A DNA stretch of 64,000 nucleotides, taken from the NCBI GenBank assembly GCA_947500385.1, contig CANMSA010000004.1, forward strand, positions 124,001 to 188,000, written 5' to 3'. The position numbers were made by a program, and so were the translations under genes. This stretch comes from an uncultured Flavobacteriaceae bacterium. GTDB taxonomy: Bacteria > Bacteroidota > Bacteroidia > Flavobacteriales > Flavobacteriaceae. Positions 1 to 7,124 of this stretch are shown here, piece after piece; position 1 is the first letter of the stretch, and every line of letters starts with the position of its first letter. The notes beneath the pieces were generated by a model that had not been told where the DNA came from, searched no databases, and saw nothing but the letters and a program-made list of their open reading frames with translations.

Positions 1-1
1 A

Positions 2-376
2 ACCAAGGAAAAACTTGCTGAGCGTGACTCCCACTTGAAGCACAAGAAAAGTGAGTTGGATGCTATCTTGGCGGAAACCGAGAAAGAGGAAAAAGCGCTT
101 TTGTTGAAATCAGAAAAATTTCAGCAGGAAATCGAGGAGCGTTTGGTAAAGGCCTATGCCCGTATCAGGGGTAATGTAAAGAACGGTCTTGCAGTAGTGC
201 CGATAGAAAGAGGAGCCTCTGGCGGTTCTTTCTTTACCATTCCACCGCAAGTACAAGTAGAGATCGCTTCCAGAAAAAAGATAATCACCGATGAGCATAG
301 TGGTCGTATTTTGGTTGATCCGGTTTTAGCGGAAGAAGAGCAAGAAAAAATGCAAAAACTGTTTGCAAGCCTTTAA
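2..376 (+). CDS. C4-type zinc-ribbon-family protein with a cysteine-free ribbon (5' end cut by window)
   Basis: The frame is open from base 2 to the TAA at 374-376, so the true start lies outside the window. The visible 124 residues begin in a Lys/Glu-rich helix that looks like the end of a long coiled coil, then a conserved block (YARIRGNVKNGLAVV). They end in the region that in homologues forms a CxxC...CxxC zinc ribbon. Here the ribbon reads GASGGSFF and DEHSGRILVD: all four expected cysteines are Ser, Gly or Asp. From memory, this substitution is usual in flavobacterial homologues, so it is probably a lineage trait rather than damage. The family is a coiled coil plus ribbon with proposed nucleic-acid binding; its exact role is unknown. 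An intrinsic terminator follows directly. Confidence 0.85.
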   Translation, partial: TKEKLAERDSHLKHKKSELDAILAETEKEEKALLLKSEKFQQEIEERLVKAYARIRGNVKNGLAVVPIERGASGGSFFTIPPQVQVEIASRKKIITDEHSGRILVDPVLAEEEQEKMQKLFASL

Positions 377-397
377 AAAGGCCTGTTTCAAAACGAC

Positions 398-432
398 AAA
401 GCCATCTTGAAAATTCGGGATGGCTTTTTTTT
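398..432 (+). terminator. Rho-independent terminator
   Basis: AAAGCCATC (398-406) pairs with GATGGCTTT (419-427) around a 12-nt loop and is followed by a run of T. It ends the zinc-ribbon-protein transcript and shows that the next gene does not start before about 430. Confidence 0.85.
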
Positions 433-445
433 GTACCTTGAATTT

Positions 446-805
446 ATGAAACCAAAATTTACCTTCATCGAAATTCTTTTTCTGCTGCTGGCCGTGGTGG
501 GGCTATGTGCCACCTGGTACTACAATACCCGCTTCTATTTAGAGGTGGAAGACACTTCTATCGGGAACTTTCTGGCCCTTACCAAAACCACCTTACCGGC
601 AAAATCGATCAACGCCGATATCGCGGTGGTGGCAATTGCCTTTATGCTATGGATGATCTATGAAGCGCGAAAATTAAGGATGAAGCATTGGTGGCTTTTT
701 ATTCCGCTGACCTTTTTGGTGGCTTTGGCATGTAGTTTCCCGCTATTCCTATTTTTCAGAGAGCGTACCCTACGCAAAGCCGGCGGTGCTTTCGATCAAA
801 CTTAG
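446..805 (+). CDS. DUF2834-like small integral membrane protein
   Basis: This is a 119-residue protein with three clear hydrophobic segments (about residues 6-25, 55-75 and 82-103) and charged loops (YEARKLRMKHWW). It resembles the DUF2834 family, whose function is unknown. The ATG at 446 is preferred over an in-frame codon at 407 because the 407 start would lie inside the preceding terminator hairpin. A weak -7-like element (TACCTTG, 434-440) ends six bases before the ATG, so the message may be leaderless. The last 36 bases overlap the 3' end of kmo on the other strand. Confidence 0.7.
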   Translation: MKPKFTFIEILFLLLAVVGLCATWYYNTRFYLEVEDTSIGNFLALTKTTLPAKSINADIAVVAIAFMLWMIYEARKLRMKHWWLFIPLTFLVALACSFPLFLFFRERTLRKAGGAFDQT

Positions 806-2152
806 TATTTTTTCTTCCACCACGGTACTATCCCATAATGAAGCGATATCGGGAAGTTTCATTACTTGCTGCATGACCGCCTCTTGGGCATCGCCAATTG
901 CCAGCGCCTCGCTATAAGGGCGGTCTGAAAAAGTAACCCTAGAATAAACCGGTATCCACTTATCAGGGTATTTGGCGGCAAAACGTTTTTCTATCTTTTT
1001 CTGAAGCAAAAACATGGGATCGGCCGTTTTACTGCTCATTTCGATAAAGTTTCGATAGCTCAGTTCGGCAATGGCATCTGCATTTGGCTTGCGAACTTTT
1101 TGATACTTCTTAAAAATACCTTCCCAATCGTCTCCCAACTCCGAGATAATTTGGTTCAAAACAAAAATATCCTCGAATCCTGCGTTCATTCCCTGACCAT
1201 AGAACGGTACAACTGCGTGCGCCGAATCGCCCACCAAGGCCACCTTGTCCCAATAGGTCCATGGATGGCACTTCATGGTCACCATGGCGCTGGTGGGGTT
1301 TTTGAAAAAATCTTCCAAAAGACCGTCCATTACCTGCATTACATTGGGGAAATACTTCGTAAAGAACGCTGCTGCTTCCGATTTGCTCTGTATATTCTCG
1401 AAAGAGACCGGCCCTTCAAAAGGCATGAAGAGGGTACAGGTAAAGCTGCCATCCAAATTGGGCATGGCAATGAGCATAAACTTGCCCCTTGGCCAAATAT
1501 GAAACGAATGCTTGTCGAGCTTATGGCTGCCATCCCCGTTGGGAGGAATCCGAAGCTCTTTGTAACCGACATCGATAAAGTCTTGGGAGTAATCGAAACG
1601 ACTACGGCGTTGCATTTTGTGCCGAACCCTTGAAAAAGCACCATCGCAGCCAAATACCATATCGTATTGATATGCCGTCCAAGCCCCCTTTTCACTATCG
1701 CCCGTGTATATTTTAGCTTCCGGCAAGTCGATATCCCATACCTTTTCTTCGAAACGAAACGATACACCTGCCTCTTCGGCCAAATCGATCATTTTACGAT
1801 TGAGCACTCCTCTCGAAATAGACCAAATGGCTTCCCCATCTTTTCCGTAGGGCTGAAAATATTGCTTTTTGCCCACCACGTGCATCGCCCTTTTATCCAA
1901 AGGAATCGCTATTTTTTTAATCTCCTCTTCAATGCCTACTCCTTGCAGTGCGTTCCAACCGCGGTTGCTCATCGCCAAATTGATAGAACGACCGGAAAAT
2001 TCCACATTGCGAATGTCCGGCCTACGATCAAACACCGTCACCTGATGTCCCGATTTCTTAAGGTACAGCGCTAACAGCGACCCGACAAGTCCCGAACCGA
2101 TTACCGCAATATTTTTAGGAGTCTGTCTCATATCCATTGTTCTAACCAACAT
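770..2152 (-). CDS. kmo: Kynurenine 3-monooxygenase
   Basis: A FAD- and NADPH-dependent aromatic hydroxylase that converts L-kynurenine to 3-hydroxykynurenine. The protein (460 aa, normal family length) opens with a Rossmann FAD site, GSGLVG at about residues 19-24, followed by the ribose-binding acid in VTVFDRRPD. The second FAD motif, GDSAHA, is at about 308-313 and is followed by PFYGQGMNAGFED, a stretch highly conserved in kynurenine monooxygenases. A hydrophobic, charged C-terminal region fits the substrate-lid part of the family. ATGs at 2152, 2137 and 2131 are possible starts; homologues usually begin near MRQTPKN, which favours the downstream ones. It works with kynU 5 kb away, probably feeding tryptophan breakdown or NAD synthesis. 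The 3' end overlaps the convergent DUF2834-like gene. Confidence 0.95.
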   Translation of the reverse strand: MLVRTMDMRQTPKNIAVIGSGLVGSLLALYLKKSGHQVTVFDRRPDIRNVEFSGRSINLAMSNRGWNALQGVGIEEEIKKIAIPLDKRAMHVVGKKQYFQPYGKDGEAIWSISRGVLNRKMIDLAEEAGVSFRFEEKVWDIDLPEAKIYTGDSEKGAWTAYQYDMVFGCDGAFSRVRHKMQRRSRFDYSQDFIDVGYKELRIPPNGDGSHKLDKHSFHIWPRGKFMLIAMPNLDGSFTCTLFMPFEGPVSFENIQSKSEAAAFFTKYFPNVMQVMDGLLEDFFKNPTSAMVTMKCHPWTYWDKVALVGDSAHAVVPFYGQGMNAGFEDIFVLNQIISELGDDWEGIFKKYQKVRKPNADAIAELSYRNFIEMSSKTADPMFLLQKKIEKRFAAKYPDKWIPVYSRVTFSDRPYSEALAIGDAQEAVMQQVMKLPDIASLWDSTVVEEKILSLIESTAGFA

Positions 2153-2323
2153 TCCGCAAACGCTAAAGATAACAAAATAGAAAAAGTATTGGTTACTCCC
2201 TTGTACCCTTCGGCATCGAGATCCATTAGCGTCTTATCTTTTTTTTAACATGTAGGAAAAATCTAACTGCTACTTTCATGCGTATATCTTATGAACTTTC
2301 CGCTTCGGCGTCTATATATATTC

Positions 2324-2363
2324 AAAAAAAAGTCCTTCACATCTTATTTGCGAAGGACTTTTT
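2324..2363 (-). terminator. Terminator of the clpP-family gene
   Basis: On the minus strand AAAGTCCTTC and GAAGGACTTT pair around a 12-nt loop and are followed by eight T. The stem is nearly symmetric, so it may also stop transcripts from the left. Confidence 0.85.
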
Positions 2364-2401
2364 CCATTCTGGATACTCCCATAAATATCGGAGTGGTATC
2401 C

Positions 2402-2950
2402 CTATTCCAAAATACCGTCAACAATACCATAATCAACCGATTCCTGGGCATTCATCCAGTAATCCCGATCAAAATCTTTAAGCACTTTATCAAATTTTTG
2501 ACCACAATTATCCGCCAAGATCTGTGCGCTCAACTCTTTGGTCTTGATAATCTCTTTTGCCTGGATCTCAATATTGCTGGCCTGCCCTCTTGCACCACCA
2601 CTGGGTTGATGGATCATGACTTGGGCATGTGGTTGAATGAAGCGTCTTCCTTTTTTTCCAACGGATAGTAAAATAGACCCCATTGAAGCCGCCAAGCCCG
2701 TGCAAATCGTCGAAACCGGACTCTTAAGCGATTGGATGGTATCGTACATCGCGAAACCAGAAGTAACGTACCCCCCGGGACTATTGATATACAGTTGTAT
2801 TTCCTTGTCATTTTGCAAGTCTAGGTAAAGCAAGCGATCAATAACGTGCTTTGCGGAGTCATCATCAACCATTCCCCAAAGGAACACTTTGCGTTCCTCC
2901 AACATCTTTTCATCTATCGCTTCTTGTATTTTTCCTTTTTTAGAACTCAT
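2402..2950 (-). CDS. ClpP-family serine protease (divergent paralogue)
   Basis: Peptidase family S14, the proteolytic chamber subunit of a Clp protease. The catalytic triad is intact: Ser89 in GLAASMGS, His114 in MIHQPSGG and Asp163 in DRDYWMNA. The substrate-strand motif INSPGG is at 55-60. The protein is 182 aa and lacks the longer N-terminal part of housekeeping ClpP. It also differs from the canonical sequence at conserved spots (TICTGLAASMGSILLS instead of the usual GQAASMGA form). No ClpX, ClpA or trigger-factor gene is nearby, although housekeeping clpP is normally beside clpX. It is therefore probably a second ClpP that forms mixed or separate rings; that is inference. It has its own terminator and probably its own promoter. 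Confidence 0.9.
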   Translation of the reverse strand: MSSKKGKIQEAIDEKMLEERKVFLWGMVDDDSAKHVIDRLLYLDLQNDKEIQLYINSPGGYVTSGFAMYDTIQSLKSPVSTICTGLAASMGSILLSVGKKGRRFIQPHAQVMIHQPSGGARGQASNIEIQAKEIIKTKELSAQILADNCGQKFDKVLKDFDRDYWMNAQESVDYGIVDGILE

Positions 2951-2969
2951 TCTTTAATTTTTAGCAATT

Positions 2970-2977
2970 CAAAAATA
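2970..2977 (-). promoter_or_regulatory. -7 promoter box for the clpP-family gene
   Basis: The minus strand reads TATTTTTG, matching the Bacteroidota TAnnTTTG box, 20 bases before the ATG. No clear TTG -33 element is seen. Confidence 0.45.
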
Positions 2978-3043
2978 CTCATTTTATCGTGAAAATCGAT
3001 GCCTATAAATCGCTCGATTTTCAAATCCTATACAAAAAGCTTT

Positions 3044-3051
3044 TATCTTTG
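3044..3051 (+). promoter_or_regulatory. -7 promoter box (TATCTTTG)
   Basis: An exact TAnnTTTG match 16 bases before the ATG at 3067. It supports that start over an upstream in-frame codon at 2989, which would lie before the promoter. The -33 element is unclear. Confidence 0.55.
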
Positions 3052-3066
3052 AACAAAACATCCAAA

Positions 3067-3726
3067 ATGAAGAACTATGTAGTTGCACTGTGCCTGATCG
3101 GCATGCTCTCAACAGGATTTACCCTAGTTGGCGAGAAAGGTTTCCAAGAACCTACGATTCTTGAAAAAGTGGCCAACGCCAATGGTTTTGAAAACTGGCA
3201 AAAAGTAGAAGAGCTTCGTTTTACCTTTAATGTTGATCGGGATACCACCCATTTTGAACGGAGTTGGGTCTGGCACCCTAAAACCAATGATATCACCGCC
3301 ATTTCTGCGGACACCTTGATGTATAACTGGGCCGATATGGACAGTATTGCCTATAAAACCAATGGAGGCTTTATCAACGATAAATACTGGCTTTTAGCAC
3401 CTTTTCAATTGATTTGGGATGCGGATAACATCACCCACTCCCACGTTGCGCAGGCCGAGGCGCCCATTGGAAAAAAAACAATGCAGAAACTTACCATAGT
3501 TTATGGTAACGAAGGTGGGTATACCCCGGGAGACGCCTACGACTTTTACTTTGGCGACGATTTAACGGTACAGGAGTGGGTCTTTCGGAAATCGAATCAG
3601 GAAGAACCTTCCATGATGACCACTTGGGAAGACTATGAGGATATGAACGGTCTAAAGCTCGCTAAGATGCATCAAATGCCCGGCAGCAACTTTAAACTCT
3701 ATTTTACCGGCGTTTCCGTTAAATGA
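3067..3726 (+). CDS. Exported conserved flavobacterial protein of unknown function
   Basis: A 219-residue protein with an N-terminal signal sequence (MKNYVVALCLIGMLSTGFT). The mature part begins with a helix (ANANGFENWQKVEELRFTF) and is then rich in beta strands with many Trp and Tyr (WVWHPKTND, NDKYWLLAPFQLIWD, YDFYFGDD). Such lipocalin/LolA-like beta-sheet proteins are common in Flavobacteriaceae but have no known job. The start at 3067 is set by the promoter box at 3044. Its stop overlaps the next gene's ATG by 4 bases (ATGA), so the two are translated as a pair. Confidence 0.75.
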   Translation: MKNYVVALCLIGMLSTGFTLVGEKGFQEPTILEKVANANGFENWQKVEELRFTFNVDRDTTHFERSWVWHPKTNDITAISADTLMYNWADMDSIAYKTNGGFINDKYWLLAPFQLIWDADNITHSHVAQAEAPIGKKTMQKLTIVYGNEGGYTPGDAYDFYFGDDLTVQEWVFRKSNQEEPSMMTTWEDYEDMNGLKLAKMHQMPGSNFKLYFTGVSVK

Positions 3727-4898
3727 GTCACTGGAATCTTATTCTCGGCTTCTTTGTTTTTACCGGTGGTTTATGTAATGCCCAAAATAGTTTTGAAGGC
3801 GTACTGTTCGATGTAGACGAAAAGAAACCCATCGAGTTTGTGGCAGTGTATAATGGTAAAGATTATACCATGAGCAATGCAGACGGGCGTTATGCATTTA
3901 GTTCTTCCTTGGATACCTTGGTATTCTATCGTTTGGGCTATAAACGGCTACGCAAGTCATTCGCCACCTTGACCGATACGCTCTATTTAGAGAAAGCCCC
4001 ATATGAGCTTGAAGAAGTAGTGGTTACCAACGTAAAGAATCTATGGCAAAAAGTAAAAGATTCTATTACCAATAATTACCTGTTCGCCCCCTACAAGGAA
4101 AAGTTCTTTCTTCGCGCAATGTTAAAATACAATGGGACGCTGGTTCGCCTTCAAGACATTGAAGGCAAATTGGCCAGAAAAACCTTGCTCTACAATCAAA
4201 AAATGGAGTTGACACCCAAAGATTTTATTTTTGAATTCACGAACATGCGAAAAACGGGGGTGGTGAGAGACGAACACAAGGTCTACTACAGATTCCCCAC
4301 CTTATACGGGCTGTTCAGCAGTTTTATTCGACTCAATGCTACAGGAGATGATTTTACCCTCACCGAAAAGCCCTACGAGAATACCGAAAAAGTGCGATAT
4401 CAGTTTGTGTCGAACCCCGACCATCCCGTAGTGCGTATCGAGGGATATTATGTCATTAATACCGCCAACAATGCCATTGAGGAGTTTCATCAAATATCCG
4501 CACCTAAAAATCCGCCCTATAGCGAAGAAAAGCATATCAAATTCAGGACCCTGCGCTACGAATTAACGGTTCTTTTTGCAAAAGACACCGTAAAAAACAA
4601 ATATTATATGAAGACTGCCAAAAGAAATACCGTGGTCGAGATTTCGGACAAGAAAAACACCTTTACACAAAGGTACGATAGTAGTTTTATCCTTGACACC
4701 TCTGATAGTTTCATTGCTGACCCGGTAAAGAAAAATAGAAGCGCCGTTAAAGATATCTTCAAGCTCAAATTCCCGTACGACGCCGATTATTGGGATGGTC
4801 AGAATACGCTATTGCTCACTGATGAGATGGAAGCTTTCATTCAAAATATGGGTAAGGGTAATCAAGAATTCAAGGTACGTACCAATATAAAGAATTAA
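3723..4898 (+). CDS. Exported protein with carboxypeptidase-regulatory-like domain
   Basis: A 391-residue protein with a signal peptide (ending near CNAQ, residue 21). It carries a CarboxypepD_reg-like beta-sandwich at about 22-95 (FEGVLFDVDEKKPIEFVAVY, NADGRYAF) that ends in the ELEEVVVTN motif also seen at the N-terminus of SusC/TonB-dependent receptors. No beta-barrel follows. The remaining 290 residues are a charged, beta-rich region without a recognised domain. It is translationally coupled to the exported gene before it, so the two probably act together in the periplasm or outer membrane. Its end overlaps the convergent MFS gene by 4 bases. Confidence 0.75.
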   Translation: MSHWNLILGFFVFTGGLCNAQNSFEGVLFDVDEKKPIEFVAVYNGKDYTMSNADGRYAFSSSLDTLVFYRLGYKRLRKSFATLTDTLYLEKAPYELEEVVVTNVKNLWQKVKDSITNNYLFAPYKEKFFLRAMLKYNGTLVRLQDIEGKLARKTLLYNQKMELTPKDFIFEFTNMRKTGVVRDEHKVYYRFPTLYGLFSSFIRLNATGDDFTLTEKPYENTEKVRYQFVSNPDHPVVRIEGYYVINTANNAIEEFHQISAPKNPPYSEEKHIKFRTLRYELTVLFAKDTVKNKYYMKTAKRNTVVEISDKKNTFTQRYDSSFILDTSDSFIADPVKKNRSAVKDIFKLKFPYDADYWDGQNTLLLTDEMEAFIQNMGKGNQEFKVRTNIKN

Positions 4899-6043
4899 GG
4901 ACCTTTTTTCTTCATCAAAAAGGAAGCCCCCAGTACAAGGCCCGCACAAACAAGCAGAATCCCAAAACAAACCAATAAAGAGGTACTTTTTGCCACAAAG
5001 CCCAAAACGGGTGGTGCTACTAAGAATCCCATATATCCCATGCCCGCTATAAACGAAACACCTTGGGAAGATTCCACTCCCTTTATAGTGCCGCCAATGC
5101 GAAAAAGTTCAGGCACCATGACCGAAAAACCAAGTCCACTCAACGCAAAACCTGCGATGGCCAGATAGGTATTGGTCGTTAAAACCAGCAGATACCCTGC
5201 GATGGCAACAAATGCTCCCAAAGACACTATTTTCACCGAACCCCATTTTTCACTAATACTGTCGCCTAGGAAGCGTCCCAAGGTCATGGTTATCTGAAAA
5301 CCTAAAAACCCGGCACCCCATAGGGCTTCAGGGGCAATACTTATTTCCTTCAAATAGAGCCCGCTCCAATCAACAATGGCGCCTTCGCTCCCCATCGCCA
5401 TAAACGATACCAGCCCGATCACCAGCAAGGGTTTAAAGAGTTTAAAACTAAAAGGTTCTTTTTCGATAGGAGCCGCCTTGATATGAACATACCGCTTCAT
5501 AAAAAAGAAGTTAACGCCCAACACCAGCACCACGGCACATAGCATATGTAATGATGGATTGCCCAAGGGACCGATTAAAAAACTGCCCAACCCTGCCAAT
5601 ACCCCACCAAGGCTAAAAAAACCATGCGCCGCCGACATGAATTTCGCCTTGTCCTCTTTCTCCAATTCCGTCACCAACGTATTCATAGAAATATCGGTAA
5701 ACCCGTTACAGCTCCCAAAGAGAAACAAGGCCGCCATGAGCGTATACAAGCTGGGAGCCATTAAAGGCAAAAGCCCCGTGAGACATATTAAAAACACCCC
5801 AAGTGCGGTAGCCTTCCCTACCCCCATTTTATTGATAATCTTAGAAGCCATCGGGAACACAACAAAAACACCCATTGAGAGGCAAAAAATTGCCAAGCCC
5901 AACTGTGATTTATCAATGGCCAAATTTTCCTTGACCGTTGGTATATAGATGGCCCAAGTACCGAAAAGAATGTTAAGACTTGCAAACACCCAAGCGGGGC
6001 CAAAATATCGCGGGTTCGAAAGTATAAGGAACAATGATCTCAT
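4895..6043 (-). CDS. MFS transporter
   Basis: A 382-residue, very hydrophobic protein with about 12 transmembrane segments in two halves, typical of the major facilitator superfamily (sugar/fucose-permease-like branch). The loop after segment 2 (SKIINKMGVGKATALG) is the counterpart of the MFS A-motif region, and FMSAAHGFFSLGG marks the middle of the first half. The substrate cannot be read from sequence. An in-frame TTG at 6055 exists, but the ATG at 6043 is the better start. It is divergent from an AraC regulator, with an exact inverted repeat between them, suggesting that the regulator controls this transporter. Confidence 0.85.
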   Translation of the reverse strand: MRSLFLILSNPRYFGPAWVFASLNILFGTWAIYIPTVKENLAIDKSQLGLAIFCLSMGVFVVFPMASKIINKMGVGKATALGVFLICLTGLLPLMAPSLYTLMAALFLFGSCNGFTDISMNTLVTELEKEDKAKFMSAAHGFFSLGGVLAGLGSFLIGPLGNPSLHMLCAVVLVLGVNFFFMKRYVHIKAAPIEKEPFSFKLFKPLLVIGLVSFMAMGSEGAIVDWSGLYLKEISIAPEALWGAGFLGFQITMTLGRFLGDSISEKWGSVKIVSLGAFVAIAGYLLVLTTNTYLAIAGFALSGLGFSVMVPELFRIGGTIKGVESSQGVSFIAGMGYMGFLVAPPVLGFVAKSTSLLVCFGILLVCAGLVLGASFLMKKKGP

Positions 6044-6132
6044 TGAAAAGAACAATAGAAGTTTATGGAATGCAAAGTACTCTTAATACTCACAAAACAA
6101 ATAGGGGTAACTATTCCAATCCTATGACAAAA

Positions 6133-6160
6133 TATTCATTCCTATTCTCTCAAATGAATA
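6133..6160. promoter_or_regulatory. Inverted repeat TATTCATT-N12-AATGAATA, probable operator
   Basis: An exact 8-bp inverted repeat in the MFS/AraC divergent region, ending 7 bases before the -7 box of the AraC gene. The position fits a regulator site covering the -33 region. Confidence 0.5.
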
Positions 6161-6167
6161 AAAATGA

Positions 6168-6175
6168 TAATTTTG
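6168..6175 (+). promoter_or_regulatory. -7 promoter box (TAATTTTG) of the AraC gene
   Basis: An exact TAnnTTTG match 58 bases before the ATG at 6233. No -33 TTG is present; the inverted repeat occupies that place. Confidence 0.5.
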
Positions 6176-6232
6176 ACTTAGTAAAAAAAACCAAAAATCA
6201 CAAAATCCGTTAAAAAGCCAAAAGGAGCAGCT

Positions 6233-7084
6233 ATGAAACCCATGTATGAAAATATTGATCTGGCCATTGGTACTTCATTAAAAATACAGACCTATACCCA
6301 TACCCACAATTGTGAACTTACAAGTTGGCATATACATCCTGAATACGAAATCGTTTATGTTAAAAATGGCACTGGAAACCTACGGATCGATTCCGAAAGA
6401 ATACCCTATCAAGATGGGGTATTGTTAATGATCGGCCCCAATTTACCCCATTCAGATTTTGGCAACAAAGATCAAACCGATAACCTGGAAGTAGTAGTGC
6501 AATTTGGAAAGGAATTTTTAGAAAATAAGCTTTCAGTTTTCCCTGAGTTCTCAAAAATCAAGAAGCTTATTTTAGCGTCCAAAAAAGGAATTATTTTCGA
6601 TCAAGATATAAAAAAAAGGGTATCGGACCGCTTCGATGGCATAGGCACAGAAAATACCACACGTCAATTGCTGATTTTTATGGGTATTTTAGAACAATTG
6701 AGTACCACCGATGCCTATCGTACGGTGCTTAAACAAGTCCCCTTAAATTCGAACAGTCTTGTTGACGTGCATCGTTTGGAAATCGTGTTTCAATATGTCA
6801 ACAACCACTTTTCAGAACCGATTTCAACACACCTGGTAGCCGCTCACCTAGGACTAACGACGAATTCATTTTGTCGATTTTTCAAAACGATGACAGGACA
6901 ATCGTTTATTTCTTTTTTGAACGATTTTAGAACCAGAAAGGCGGTTGAATTATTAGATCAACGTACCTTATCGGTCTCAGAGGTACTATATCAGTGCGGG
7001 TATAACGACCCATCATACTTCACCAAACAATTCAAAAAATACCAACGGAGAACACCTTCTTCCTATTTGGGAATAAGAACATAA
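6233..7084 (+). CDS. AraC-family transcriptional regulator with cupin sensor domain
   Basis: A 283-residue protein. Residues about 10-90 form a cupin-like ligand domain (LTSWHIHPEYEIVYV, a metal/ligand-type HxHxE pattern). The C-terminal 100 residues are a double helix-turn-helix of the AraC type (STHLVAAHLGLTTNSFCRFFK, VSEVLYQCGYNDPSYFTKQFK). It is divergent from the MFS transporter and probably controls it in response to a small sugar-like ligand; the target is inference. Unusually for this phylum, a good Shine-Dalgarno sequence (AAAGGAG, GGAG at 6224-6227) lies five bases before the ATG. A shared hairpin separates it from kynU. Confidence 0.9.
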   Translation: MKPMYENIDLAIGTSLKIQTYTHTHNCELTSWHIHPEYEIVYVKNGTGNLRIDSERIPYQDGVLLMIGPNLPHSDFGNKDQTDNLEVVVQFGKEFLENKLSVFPEFSKIKKLILASKKGIIFDQDIKKRVSDRFDGIGTENTTRQLLIFMGILEQLSTTDAYRTVLKQVPLNSNSLVDVHRLEIVFQYVNNHFSEPISTHLVAAHLGLTTNSFCRFFKTMTGQSFISFLNDFRTRKAVELLDQRTLSVSEVLYQCGYNDPSYFTKQFKKYQRRTPSSYLGIRT

Positions 7085-7087
7085 GAA

Positions 7088-7124
7088 AAAGGAAGGCTAA
7101 TGAAGTGCTAAGATGCCTTCCTTT
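7088..7124. terminator. Bidirectional terminator between the AraC gene and kynU
   Basis: AAAGGAAGGC (7088-7097) and GCCTTCCTTT (7115-7124) form a perfect 10-bp stem flanked by A-run and T-rich sequence. It reaches into the last codons of kynU and serves both convergent genes. Confidence 0.75.

Noticed and set aside
1100-1633. 177-codon plus-strand frame opposite kmo
   Set aside because: It lies fully inside a recognised enzyme gene on the other strand and its translation has no family features.
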